64,000 nt of DNA, taken from assembly GCA_963997635.1 (NCBI GenBank), contig CAXEND010000008.1, forward strand, positions 36,486 to 100,485, given 5' to 3'. Below, one piece after another: positions 24,508-33,482 of the stretch (the stretch's first letter is position 1; every line of letters begins with the position of its first letter). The stretch is from GCA-2728135 sp002728135 (GTDB lineage: Bacteria > Pseudomonadota > Alphaproteobacteria > UBA828). Both the position numbers and the translations under genes were made by a program. The notes under the pieces were generated by a model. It was not told the DNA's origin, made no database searches, and was given only the letters and a program-made list of their open reading frames with translations.

Positions 24508-25653
24508 ATGGAAAAAAATAATAACGAAAAAATAAATACTTCTAAACCTTTCATCCTTGAAAATAATGAAAAAAAATTGAGACGAGGGTGGACAACTGGT
24601 GCATGTGCTGCAGCTGGTGCTAAAGCTGCAGTAGAAGCTATTTTAGGAAAGGTTTTTGTAGACCCTGTGGTAGTAGACTTGCCAAGAGGTATAAAACAGC
24701 CTTTTGAAATTTCAGAATTCGTAATGGGTTCTAATTGGGCAAGAGTTGGGATTAGAAAAGATGCTGGTGATGATCCAGATGTAACACATGGTGCGTTGAT
24801 ACTAACTGAAGTTAGAAGAAATAAGGAAAGGTCTGGAATTACTTTTCAAGCAGGTGAAGGGGTGGGAATAGTAACTAAACCGGGGTTACCCATTTCTATT
24901 GGCGAACCTGCGATAACTGCAGGGCCTAGAAAATATATTTCAGAAGCTGTTTGTAGTGTAGCAGAAAAATATAAAAAATTGGCAGATTTTGAAATAATTA
25001 TATCCATACCTGGTGGTAAAGAATTGGCAAAAAAAACATTGAACGAGAGACTTGGGGTTAATGGTGGGCTATCCATTCTAGGAACTACTGGGGTTGTAAT
25101 TCCATTTTCATGCGGTGCTTGGATTGCATCAATTCATAGAGGCGTAGATGTCGCTCGTGCAGCCAAAATGCCTCATATAGCTGCAGCAACGGGACGAACT
25201 TCTGAATTAGGTGTAAAAACATTACATGGTTTACCTGATGTAGCCATAATAGATATGGGAGATTTCGCTGGTGGTTTATTAAAATATTTGTCTGTAAACA
25301 CAGTGAGAAGATTAACAATAGCTGGGGGATTTACAAAAATTGCTAAGCTTGCGGCTGGGCATCTAGATTTGCATTCTGCAAAGAGCCAAGTCGATTTATC
25401 CATTTTAGGGAAACATGCTGAAAATCTAGGTGCTAATGCTAAATTAATTAACAGTATTAATTCAGCAAATAGTGGAGGAGAAGCTATGAGCATTGCTCTT
25501 AACGCTAAATTACCATTACCTGATCTTGTTGCTAAGAATGCATGTGCTGTAGTTAGGAAAGAAATAGAACAGAGAGGAACTAGCATTATAACATTTCTTG
25601 ATATTGCAATTTTTGACAGAAGTGGACGACTTGTCGGTCATGCAAATGGATAA
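24508..25653 (+). CDS. cbiD: CbiD, cobalt-precorrin-5B C1-methyltransferase type
   Basis: A 381-residue CbiD-family methyltransferase for C1 methylation with loss of the two-carbon fragment. The signature RRGWTTGACAAAGAKAA lies near residue 25, with VTHGALI and a glycine-rich SIPGGKELAKKTLNERLGV later. CbiD is the anaerobic-pathway counterpart of CobF; several Alphaproteobacteria with otherwise aerobic cob genes use it instead of CobF, and no cobF is seen here. Start: ATG at 24508, with a TTG 6 nt upstream as alternative. Its end overlaps the start of cobK. Confidence 0.92.
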   Translation: MEKNNNEKINTSKPFILENNEKKLRRGWTTGACAAAGAKAAVEAILGKVFVDPVVVDLPRGIKQPFEISEFVMGSNWARVGIRKDAGDDPDVTHGALILTEVRRNKERSGITFQAGEGVGIVTKPGLPISIGEPAITAGPRKYISEAVCSVAEKYKKLADFEIIISIPGGKELAKKTLNERLGVNGGLSILGTTGVVIPFSCGAWIASIHRGVDVARAAKMPHIAAATGRTSELGVKTLHGLPDVAIIDMGDFAGGLLKYLSVNTVRRLTIAGGFTKIAKLAAGHLDLHSAKSQVDLSILGKHAENLGANAKLINSINSANSGGEAMSIALNAKLPLPDLVAKNACAVVRKEIEQRGTSIITFLDIAIFDRSGRLVGHANG

Positions 25654-26407
25654 TGCAAAATTTTTAATTTTGGGTGGAACTTTAGAGGCCTCAGAAATAG
25701 CTAGGACACTTGTTAGTAATTTTGACGATAATTCCGTTATAACATCCTTAGCAGGCAGTACAAATAATCCAAAGCCATTATCAGGTAAAATTAGAAAAGG
25801 GGGTTTTGGCGGACCTGAAGGTCTAATAGAATTTGTTTATAAAGAAAAAATATCTGCAGTAATAGATGCAACACATCCATTTGCATTAAACATTTCAAAA
25901 AATGCAATATATGCATGTAATAAGGCAAAAGTCCCACATATATGCCTAAGGCGTTCGCCTTGGAATCAAAAACCAGGGGATATATGGTATGAGGTAAGTG
26001 AGTTGAGAGAAGCTGTAAATATTTTACGTAATATGGGTAAGAGAGTTTTTCTTAGTTTAGGGCCTCGTGCTGTTTCTCATTTTTCTGGTGTTCAAGGAGT
26101 TTGGTTTTTAATACGTGTAGTAGATCCACCTAAATCTCCCTTACTTTTGAGTGATTATGAAATTGTATTTGGGCGTGGGCCTTTCAAAGTTTCAGAGGAA
26201 ATAAATCTTTTTCAAAAATATGAGGTAGATCTCCTTATCACAAGAAATAGTGGTGGGACTGGGGCTTATGCCAAAATTGTCGCTGCTAGGCAGCTTGATA
26301 TTCCAGTTATTATAATACAAGCCCCTTATTCTATTGATATGCCTGTAGTCAATAGTCCCGAAGAGGTTTATAAATGGATAAATGATCAATTAGGTCTGAA
26401 AATATGA
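25646..26407 (+). CDS. cobK: Precorrin-6A reductase
   Basis: About 253 residues of the CobK/CbiJ family, which uses NADPH to reduce the macrocycle at precorrin-6. Seen: FLILGGTLEASEIAR at the N terminus, DATHPFALNISKNA, and the C-terminal NSGGTGAYAKIVAARQLDIPVI. I chose the ATG at 25646, which overlaps the cbiD stop by 8 bp; an ATG at 25640 is equally possible. Its end overlaps the convergent cobM end by 22 bp. Confidence 0.88.
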   Translation: MDNAKFLILGGTLEASEIARTLVSNFDDNSVITSLAGSTNNPKPLSGKIRKGGFGGPEGLIEFVYKEKISAVIDATHPFALNISKNAIYACNKAKVPHICLRRSPWNQKPGDIWYEVSELREAVNILRNMGKRVFLSLGPRAVSHFSGVQGVWFLIRVVDPPKSPLLLSDYEIVFGRGPFKVSEEINLFQKYEVDLLITRNSGGTGAYAKIVAARQLDIPVIIIQAPYSIDMPVVNSPEEVYKWINDQLGLKI

Positions 26408-27141
26408 GTATGATTGGAGTTATACAGGCTACTCTCTTTTGTTATCTGGTCTGACAGTACCTTTCCTACAAGGATTAGAGCAGTTCTAGTAATATCCAAT
26501 GCTTTAATTTTTTCCCGTATGTTAGATAAAGTTCCTTGTATAATTATTTCATCGGGCCAAGATACCCTATAGGCTATAACAATGGGACAATCATGCCCAT
26601 AATATGGAACTAACTCTCTTACTACCCTAGCAAGGTTATTAATAGATAAATGAATTGCTATTGTAGCTCCTGTTTGAGCAAATTGACTTAGATTTTCTCT
26701 GGATGGCATTTTTGAGGCACGAACAGCTGTTCTTGTTAGAACAACTGTTTGAGCAATCGTGGGCAAGGTTAATTCCTTTTTTAAAGCAGCTGCAGTAGCT
26801 GAAAAAGCTGGGACTCCGGGGGTAATATCATAGTCTATATTTAACATATCTAGTTTTTGTATTTGTTCAGCTATGGCTCCATAAAGTGATGGGTCCCCAG
26901 AATGAACACGTGCAACATTTTCTCCAGCAAGGTGAGCTGTCATAATTGCATCAATAATCTGATCTAAGGTCATGCTCGCGGTGTTTAAGATCGTGTGTGC
27001 TGTTTTAGCTTCTTTAATTAAGTCTTCTGAAACTAGTGAACCAGCATATAACACCACGGGTGCGTTTGCTAACAATCTTAGACCTCGTATAGTTATTAGA
27101 TCTGGTGCACCTGGTCCTGCTCCAATAAAGTGGACTGTCAT
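26386..27141 (-). CDS. cobM: Precorrin-4 C11-methyltransferase
   Basis: A 251-residue tetrapyrrole methyltransferase adding the C11 methyl. Signatures: MTVHFIGAGPGAPDLITIRG, VARVHSGDPSLYGAIAEQ, and YDITPGVPAFSATAAALKKELTLP, all typical of CobM/CbiF. It is last in the leftward series cbiX-cobH-cobL-cobI-cbiG/cobJ-cobM, 9 bp after the fusion gene. It is convergent and overlapping with cobK. Confidence 0.92.
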   Translation of the reverse strand: MTVHFIGAGPGAPDLITIRGLRLLANAPVVLYAGSLVSEDLIKEAKTAHTILNTASMTLDQIIDAIMTAHLAGENVARVHSGDPSLYGAIAEQIQKLDMLNIDYDITPGVPAFSATAAALKKELTLPTIAQTVVLTRTAVRASKMPSRENLSQFAQTGATIAIHLSINNLARVVRELVPYYGHDCPIVIAYRVSWPDEIIIQGTLSNIREKIKALDITRTALILVGKVLSDQITKESSLYNSNHTHIFRPN

Positions 27142-27150
27142 TATAATTCC

Positions 27151-28950
27151 TTATGGTTTGTATCCGCGAGGGGTATAGATAAAAGGGCGACCAGATCTAT
27201 GCTGGAACTGAGTTTCTGAATTTCCAACTATAATGACAGTCAGCATATCAATTTTTTCAAGTTCTAGTGAGCCTAAGTCACTCATAATTAATTTCTCGTT
27301 TTCACGTCCTATGCAACGCCCAAGAATTACAGGACAAGAATCATTTCTGTATTTTTTTATGATTTTAATAGCTTTTTTTATTGGTAGGCGCCTGTTTTTA
27401 GCTGCTGGGTTATATAGAGCTACAACAAAATCTGTTTCCAAAGCTGCTTTTAATCGATTTTGAATAACCAGCCATGGGGTTAAAAGGTCCGAAAGCGATA
27501 TAGCACAAAAATCATGTCCAAGTGGTGCTCCTGATCTTGCAGCAGCAGCTTGCATAGCTGTTATACCAGGCTCTACTAAGATCTCCGTAAAGCGCCAATC
27601 GTTATTGGGATTATGATGCAAAAGCTCAAAGATCAAGCTAGCCATCCCATATACACCAGCATCTCCCGAGCAGATTAGAGCAGTGTCTTCTCCTCTGGAA
27701 GCTAAATCAAGTGCCTTTTTTGCACGATCTGTTTCTTCTCCAATTGGAAAGGAGTGGATTTGTGCATGTTTTTTAAATCTAGAAACTAAATCTATGTAAA
27801 GGGAATAACCGACGTGATGTTTTGCCTCAATAAGTGCTTTTTGTACTCTAGGTGTAATCCAGTCATTGTGGCCGGGGCCAATACCGGCAATGGTTAATTT
27901 ACCGATCCCACGGCCTACTTTTTCTATATCAATGACATCAGAAGATCTGGCAACTGCACAAGTTACACCAATTCCTTTTATCTTTTGCACAACGAGAGTA
28001 GCATTTGTCCCAGCTGCAGCCAACGCTGCTCCCTCTGATACTCCATAACACCCTATTTCACGAAAAACAATTTCTGAGGGATTAGATAATCTGAGTGTTT
28101 CTTGATTAAGTCTTGATACATCAAATAATCTAAGAGGAACACCGAAATGAGATGATATGGCACGAATAGCTTCTTCATCGGCTTTAATGTCAACTGAAGC
28201 AATACAGGCTATAGATTCTAAAGCCAATTTATGTTTTTTTAGCATTTTTTCTGTAAGTGATATAAGGTCATTGGCAGCGGCACCACGTTCACATCCAACT
28301 CCAACAACCAAGGTTTTGGGATGAATTACCACGTCTCCTAAAGCGTCAGACTTATCACTTAATGTAACCTCAATTTCACCGGATTCGTTCCACAAATTTC
28401 TTCTTTCAGCCCAACTACCATCACCAGCTTCAACATTTAATTTTACAGGAGAACCATTAATAAGGGCCCTAGAGACCCCTTTAATATTGCTTTCAGATGA
28501 TACTGACCAACCTTCAGGAGGGTCATCTAGAGCAAAACCAATAATTGCCTCACTAGATGTTGTTGAAACCATATTTGCACTTAGGGCAGTTGCAATAAGA
28601 TGGCCAATTTTGTTTGCGCCACGGTGTCCTCCAAGTAATGGTATTACAAAGGATTTATCAATTGAAACTGCTAAGACTGGAGGATCCTCATCTTTGTTTG
28701 AAATAATAGGTGCCAATGTCCTAATCAAAATCCCAGTCGTACATATACCTATTATTGGTATTTTTTGTGTAAATAAATTTCTAATAACAGGACCAGCTTT
28801 GTCAAAAGAGATTTCTTCTTGACTGGCTATATCCTCTGGACAATAAATCTCACAGTTATTTAATATTGTTTTTATTTCATGAGCAATTGATACAGCTGGC
28901 TTGGTAAAAGCAATTATAGCATGATTACGTTTTGAGATATTTATCGCCAA
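27151..28950 (-). CDS. cobJ: CbiG-CobJ fusion: cobalamin biosynthesis protein CbiG plus precorrin-3B C17-methyltransferase
   Basis: A 599-residue fusion. Residues about 1-190 are the CbiG N-terminal and central regions (GICTTGILIRTLAP, PLLGGHRGANKI). About 225-345 is the CbiG C-terminal / CobE-like domain (LVVGVGCERGAAANDL, ASVDIKADEEAI). From about 350 onward is CobJ/CbiH (LTIAGIGPGHNDWITPRV, LICSGDAGVYGMASL). CobJ performs C17 methylation and ring contraction; CbiG opens the lactone in the anaerobic route. The start is TTG at 28950, backed by AGAAGAGG a few nt upstream and by the absence of another nearby start. It overlaps the cobI end by 10 bp. Confidence 0.9.
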   Translation of the reverse strand: MAINISKRNHAIIAFTKPAVSIAHEIKTILNNCEIYCPEDIASQEEISFDKAGPVIRNLFTQKIPIIGICTTGILIRTLAPIISNKDEDPPVLAVSIDKSFVIPLLGGHRGANKIGHLIATALSANMVSTTSSEAIIGFALDDPPEGWSVSSESNIKGVSRALINGSPVKLNVEAGDGSWAERRNLWNESGEIEVTLSDKSDALGDVVIHPKTLVVGVGCERGAAANDLISLTEKMLKKHKLALESIACIASVDIKADEEAIRAISSHFGVPLRLFDVSRLNQETLRLSNPSEIVFREIGCYGVSEGAALAAAGTNATLVVQKIKGIGVTCAVARSSDVIDIEKVGRGIGKLTIAGIGPGHNDWITPRVQKALIEAKHHVGYSLYIDLVSRFKKHAQIHSFPIGEETDRAKKALDLASRGEDTALICSGDAGVYGMASLIFELLHHNPNNDWRFTEILVEPGITAMQAAAARSGAPLGHDFCAISLSDLLTPWLVIQNRLKAALETDFVVALYNPAAKNRRLPIKKAIKIIKKYRNDSCPVILGRCIGRENEKLIMSDLGSLELEKIDMLTVIIVGNSETQFQHRSGRPFIYTPRGYKP

Positions 28951-29645
28951 GCTGAACCTCTTCTATGAGCAATTATTATTGAAAAATATGCAGCTGGTGA
29001 TGGTGCTTTGAAAATGTCAAAAATTCTTTGATTAGAAGTAGTTGCACGTTCAACATAATGGGCATTCTTAGCTAGGCCTGATTTTTCAAGTGCTGCAATA
29101 GCTTTTGAAATATGCCTGCCTACCTTTATTATTACGACGCTATCCGCTAAATTCATACGTTCTATAAGGGATTCTTCTGGTAAAGTAGCTGGTAGTATAA
29201 TAAGAGCATCATTACGTGCAGCCAGCGGTTGGCCCAGTGCTGCTGCACATGCCATAGGAGATGACACACCGGGAATCACTACAACTTCAAATTTTTCAGC
29301 TAAACGTTGGTATAAATATAGAAATGACCCGTAGAAAAACGAATCACCTTCGCATAGAATAGCTACATCTATTCCTTGTTCAAGATAAGTAGTGATCTGA
29401 TATGTTGCTTGCTCGTAAATTTCATCTATTGGAAAATTGTTTGCATTCAAGGGCATTCTAATAGGAATTTCTGTATAATCTTTTTTGAGATTTGACGAAA
29501 CAATTTCTCTGGCAAAAGAGGCCCCTTCCTCCGGAGCTGGATAAGCAATAATATTCACGCTTGATAGAATTTTAATGGCTTTAATGGTCATTAGCTCTGG
29601 GTCCCCAGGGCCTACACCTACGCCATAAAGCGTACCGTTTTTCAT
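28941..29645 (-). CDS. cobI: Precorrin-2 C20-methyltransferase
   Basis: A 234-residue tetrapyrrole methyltransferase adding the C20 methyl to precorrin-2 (or its cobalt form, as CbiL). Signatures: LYGVGVGPGDPELMTIKA, AILCEGDSFFYGSFLYL, VVIPGVSSPMACAAALG. The ATG at 29645 forms an ATGA overlap with the cobL stop, which I prefer over an upstream ATG at 29690 lying inside cobL. Sequence does not show whether the substrate already carries cobalt, a point that matters because cbiX is present upstream. Confidence 0.92.
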   Translation of the reverse strand: MKNGTLYGVGVGPGDPELMTIKAIKILSSVNIIAYPAPEEGASFAREIVSSNLKKDYTEIPIRMPLNANNFPIDEIYEQATYQITTYLEQGIDVAILCEGDSFFYGSFLYLYQRLAEKFEVVVIPGVSSPMACAAALGQPLAARNDALIILPATLPEESLIERMNLADSVVIIKVGRHISKAIAALEKSGLAKNAHYVERATTSNQRIFDIFKAPSPAAYFSIIIAHRRGSAWR

Positions 29646-30856
29646 TGCTTGAATGCCTCTAATTGAGTTATTGGATTTAGAGATTTCCAACCAATATATT
29701 TTCCTATCGGTCCAGATCTAGATACTTGTATCCTTATCATCCTACCGCCTATTTCTTCAGAAAACTTATAAAGTTTTTGTTCTCCATTAGTTGTGACTGA
29801 ATTAGCAACAATTCTTCCACCAGTATTCAATCTTGACCAACAGATTCTTAAAATTTTATCATCTGTTATTCCACCACCAATAAATACTGCATCTGGGTTT
29901 GGCATATTTTGTAATACGTTAGGAGCTGTACCTTTTTCTATTATTAATCTTGGAACACCAAGAGAAATTGAATTTTTTCTAATTAAATCACAGCTGGTTT
30001 GGTCTTTCTCTATAGCTATTGCATGATTATTTGGATTTGAAAGTAACCATTCAATACTTACTGAACCCGATCCTGCTCCTACATCCCACAAAAGTTGTCC
30101 CAAGTTTGGTTTTAATGCTGCCAATGTTAAAACACGTATTTCTCTTTTAGTTAGCAAGCCTTTGTTACTGAATGCTCTATCTGGTAAACCAATACCACCA
30201 GCAAAAATCTTTGCCTTTGATTCTCCTATGCATTCAATAGCAATAGTATTTAGATCTGAGCTAAATGATACTCCCCATTTATTTGCTGTGTTTGTAGTAA
30301 TAGACTCAGATGTTGTTCCCATATTTTCAAGTACAGTTACTATACTTTCGCCATAACCTAATGCTATTAAGTCTTTACATACTTCTCCTGGTGTTTTCCC
30401 ATCGTTAGAAAGTGCAATAATTTTTTTTCTGTTTGCTAGATGAGATCTTATTGAGACTATTGGTCTTCCGTGTAGCGAGATACAATCAACTTCAGTTAAT
30501 GGCCATAATAACCTTGCAGCAGCAAGGCTAAAAGCAGACGGTGCAGGCAAAACAGACATTTCATCTTTAGAAAAATAACGAGATAGTGTGGAACCAACTC
30601 CAAAAACCATTGGGTCCCCAGTTGCTAATATTGTTACTCTTTTTCCCCTAAAACCTTCAATTTCAGAAATTGAGTCACTAATTGGTGATTTCCACAAGAT
30701 TTTGGGAATATCATCAGGAATAATTGAATTCATAATATTAAAATGGCGCTCTCCCCCAAAAACTGCATCTGATGATCCTATTATCTTTTGAGATTCTTTA
30801 CATAAATCTGATCTTCCCGTAGGAGTGATTCCAATAATACTTATCCAACGATTCAT
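29642..30856 (-). CDS. cobL: Precorrin-6Y C5,15-methyltransferase (decarboxylating), CbiE-CbiT fusion
   Basis: A 404-residue two-domain enzyme. The N-terminal CbiE-like methyltransferase (about 1-200) shows ISIIGITPTGRSDLC and ILATGDPMVFGVGSTL. The C-terminal CbiT-like Rossmann methyltransferase (about 210-404) shows LLWDVGAGSGSVSIEWL and DAVFIGGG. Together they methylate C5 and C15 and decarboxylate the C12 side chain. ATGA overlaps join it to cobH upstream and cobI downstream. Confidence 0.93.
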   Translation of the reverse strand: MNRWISIIGITPTGRSDLCKESQKIIGSSDAVFGGERHFNIMNSIIPDDIPKILWKSPISDSISEIEGFRGKRVTILATGDPMVFGVGSTLSRYFSKDEMSVLPAPSAFSLAAARLLWPLTEVDCISLHGRPIVSIRSHLANRKKIIALSNDGKTPGEVCKDLIALGYGESIVTVLENMGTTSESITTNTANKWGVSFSSDLNTIAIECIGESKAKIFAGGIGLPDRAFSNKGLLTKREIRVLTLAALKPNLGQLLWDVGAGSGSVSIEWLLSNPNNHAIAIEKDQTSCDLIRKNSISLGVPRLIIEKGTAPNVLQNMPNPDAVFIGGGITDDKILRICWSRLNTGGRIVANSVTTNGEQKLYKFSEEIGGRMIRIQVSRSGPIGKYIGWKSLNPITQLEAFKQ

Positions 30857-31482
30857 TTTGATTCTCCAGTTAGGGCATTAACAATTGCAGCAGCAAGTGC
30901 ACTTCCGCCCATCCGTCCTTTGATTACTATATACGGTATGGATAAGTTATTATTTATTAATAAATCCTTACTTTCTTCGGCTCCAACAAACCCAGGAGGT
31001 GTTGCTATTATAAGAGATGGTTTGTCGGCACCTGAACTCAGCATCTCCAGTAGATGAAAGAGAGCAGTAGGTGCATTTCCAATTGCTATTACTGCACCAC
31101 CAACAACTGGCTTCCAAAGCTCTAAAGCAGCCGCAGATCGAGTGGTTTTTAGTTGTTTCGCAATTTCAATGACTCTCTGATCATTGATAGTACAAATTAT
31201 CTTATTATTGGGGGATAAATCAGATGTATTGATCCCTGCTGCTACCATATTTACATCGACAAGTAGGGGCATCCCAGTTTCTAAAGCTTTTTTTCCTGAT
31301 TCAACAGCACCTTTTGAGAAAAAAAGAAAGTCTGTGATTTCAGGAATACCACAAGTATGAATTATTCTTTGAGCAACTATCTGAATTTCTAGAGGAAGTT
31401 CATCTATGTTTGTTTCAGCTTTTATAATTTCAAAAGATTTATGAATAATTTCTTTTGGATTTTTTAAATAATTAATTTTCAT
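30853..31482 (-). CDS. cobH: Precorrin-8X methylmutase
   Basis: A 209-residue methylmutase that moves the C11 methyl to C12, giving hydrogenobyrinate. His42 in IIHTCGIPE corresponds to the catalytic His43 of the Pseudomonas denitrificans enzyme. The usual DVNMVAAGI and IATPPGFVGAEESK motifs are present. It starts 11 bp inside the end of cbiX and ends in an ATGA overlap with cobL, so translation is tightly coupled. Confidence 0.94.
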   Translation of the reverse strand: MKINYLKNPKEIIHKSFEIIKAETNIDELPLEIQIVAQRIIHTCGIPEITDFLFFSKGAVESGKKALETGMPLLVDVNMVAAGINTSDLSPNNKIICTINDQRVIEIAKQLKTTRSAAALELWKPVVGGAVIAIGNAPTALFHLLEMLSSGADKPSLIIATPPGFVGAEESKDLLINNNLSIPYIVIKGRMGGSALAAAIVNALTGESK

Positions 31483-32392
31483 TAGTTTTTCGTGAATGAT
31501 GATTGTGAGAATTATGATCTGTTCCTATGCCTTCTACATGGTGATGGTGACCAATTTGAGGTGAACCTTTGTCATTTTCATAGCCAATAATTTGTTCCCG
31601 GTATTTACATAACTGACAGTTCATCAAGTTTTCACCCAAAGAAATCTCCTTTAGTCTATCTAGAAAACCTTCAACGACTAATGGATGATTCGAGAGGTAT
31701 TTTGCCTTTAAGATAAAAACATCGGGTCTAGAGTCCTGTAGTTCATCAATTGTTGTGTAAATTCTTTTTACTAATACTCCAGTAAATAGAAAATATGGAA
31801 ATACTATTATTCTTTTAAATCCTAGAAGTAATATACGTTCTAATGCTGGCCCGATAAGCGGAAAGGTAACACCAGTATATGCTGTTTCTGCCCATCCGAA
31901 ACCCATACCTTCCCATAAAATACGTGTAATCTTAGATATATTAGAGTTTGCATCAGGGTCAGAAGTGCCTCGTCCTACTACCAATAGCAAGGTATCCTTT
32001 CTATTGATTTTAGTTTTGCATGTAGCTTCAGCCTCTTCTATACGAGCACAGCTAGCGGCTAGAATTTTTGGGTGGATAGCCAATTCTCGGCCGTAATTGA
32101 TTATAAATTCCTTATTTTCTGCAATAAAATTGTTGAGTACTGAAGGTATATCATTTTTTGCATGACCTGCTGCAAAGAGCATTCCAGGAACAGCTTCAAC
32201 ATTATTAATTCCTAAATCACGCATTTTAATAAGTTTCTCACCAATTGTTGGACTTGCAAATTCTAGAAACCCATAACCTACTTGACGATCTGGAATCTTT
32301 TCTTCAATAGATCCAACAAAATTTTTAAACTCCTCTATAGCATCTGTGTCACGGCTTCCATGACCACAAATTAGGACAGCAGGTTTTTTCAC
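31472..32392 (-). CDS. cbiX: CbiX-type sirohydrochlorin cobaltochelatase with Cys/His-rich C-terminal tail
   Basis: A 306-residue long CbiX. Two chelatase half-domains are visible: the first with the metal-binding His11 (CGHGSRD), the second starting LLVVGRGTSDPDANS. After about residue 255 there is a tail with MNCQLCKYRE, an MxCxxC motif that in Bacillus megaterium CbiX belongs to a [4Fe-4S] site, and then a histidine-rich end (HHHH plus several single His). CbiX inserts cobalt early, into sirohydrochlorin. Start is GTG at 32392 with AGGAG about 10 nt upstream. First gene of the leftward cbiX-to-cobM run; 33 bp from divergent cbiB. Confidence 0.88.
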   Translation of the reverse strand: MKKPAVLICGHGSRDTDAIEEFKNFVGSIEEKIPDRQVGYGFLEFASPTIGEKLIKMRDLGINNVEAVPGMLFAAGHAKNDIPSVLNNFIAENKEFIINYGRELAIHPKILAASCARIEEAEATCKTKINRKDTLLLVVGRGTSDPDANSNISKITRILWEGMGFGWAETAYTGVTFPLIGPALERILLLGFKRIIVFPYFLFTGVLVKRIYTTIDELQDSRPDVFILKAKYLSNHPLVVEGFLDRLKEISLGENLMNCQLCKYREQIIGYENDKGSPQIGHHHHVEGIGTDHNSHNHHSRKTNEN

Positions 32393-32425
32393 TTTTTTTG
32401 ACTCCTAAACACTCTAATTGACGTT

Positions 32426-33481
32426 ATGCGTTTGGCACCGCATTCTCTTGTCATGGAAAATTTCGGAATTTGGCATAGCTCTAATATAATTTTTATAGAT
32501 TGGCTGTTTGTGCCGGGAGTTTTTGTTGTACTGATTTTGGCTCTTATACTGGATGCTATTATTGGAGATCCTAGATGGATACCTCACCCAGTTAGAGGTA
32601 TTGGGGTAATAATCAAATTTTTTGACTCTATTTTTAACCGTGCACATTATCCTAAACACTTTCTCAGAATTTTTGGTTTTGGTCTGGTTGTTATTATAAC
32701 AATTGTTTTTATTACTGTAGGTTGGGTAATTACATTTTATACAGCTGGCATACCTTTTGGTTGGATTATAGAACTCGTCATAATTATGGTGATGATTTCC
32801 CAAAGGAGCATGATCGACCATGCATGGAGGGTGGGTCGCGCTCTGAAAAGTGAAAACCTTGAGGTAAGTAGAGAAAAAGTTGGGCATATTGTTGGACGAG
32901 ATGTTGCTACGCTTGATAAGGCTGGTGTTTCTCGGGCTGCAATTGAAAGCATATCTGAAAGCTTTACAGATGGCGTTGTTGCTCCAATATTTTGGTATCT
33001 TGTAGGCGGCTTGCCTGGTCTTCTGGTTTTTAAGGCTATTAGTACACTCGACAGTATGGTGGGTTACCGTAACCCAAAATATTTGGACTTCGGCATGGCT
33101 GCCGCTAGATTTGATGATATTCTTAATTGGTTTCCTGCTAGAATAGCTGGTCCAATTATAGCTCTTGCCGCATTCTTTATTCCCAAAGCTTCTTCTATAG
33201 GGGCGTTTTATATTCTTTTCAGAGATGCTTCGAAGCATAATTCTCCTAATGCTGGCTGGGCTGAGGCTGCTATGGCAGGTGCACTTAGAATCAGATTGCT
33301 GGGTCCGCGTATGTATAAGAGTATTGAAGTTTTGGATGCTAGCTGGATCGGGGACGGTAAGAAAGAAGCTACTTTTTTTGATTTGCTCAAGGCTATTCAC
33401 ATCTACGCAATTTCTTGTTTCATTTTGTGGGTTGGCATTTTTATGGCTATAATTTTCATAAAACTTTTGTTGGTAAAATAA
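32426..33481 (+). CDS. cbiB: Adenosylcobinamide-phosphate synthase (CbiB/CobD)
   Basis: A 351-residue polytopic inner-membrane enzyme that attaches aminopropanol (or its phosphate) to adenosylcobyrate. Family landmarks: ALILDAIIGDPRWIPHPVRGIG spanning about residues 38-59, SESFTDGVVAPIFWYLVGGLPG, AISTLDSMVGYRN and WAEAAMAGALRIRLLGP. At least four hydrophobic segments are visible. The start is ATG at 32426; an ATG at 32453 is possible. It ends 1 bp before the cobQ stop on the other strand. A long open frame antisense to it is an Asn/Ser/Thr-rich shadow and not a gene. Confidence 0.92.
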   Translation: MRLAPHSLVMENFGIWHSSNIIFIDWLFVPGVFVVLILALILDAIIGDPRWIPHPVRGIGVIIKFFDSIFNRAHYPKHFLRIFGFGLVVIITIVFITVGWVITFYTAGIPFGWIIELVIIMVMISQRSMIDHAWRVGRALKSENLEVSREKVGHIVGRDVATLDKAGVSRAAIESISESFTDGVVAPIFWYLVGGLPGLLVFKAISTLDSMVGYRNPKYLDFGMAAARFDDILNWFPARIAGPIIALAAFFIPKASSIGAFYILFRDASKHNSPNAGWAEAAMAGALRIRLLGPRMYKSIEVLDASWIGDGKKEATFFDLLKAIHIYAISCFILWVGIFMAIIFIKLLLVK

Positions 33482-33482
33482 T

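Noticed and set aside
25173..25586. A 137-codon minus-strand frame inside cbiD
   Set aside because: It is antisense to a well-matched CbiD protein and has no recognisable domain.
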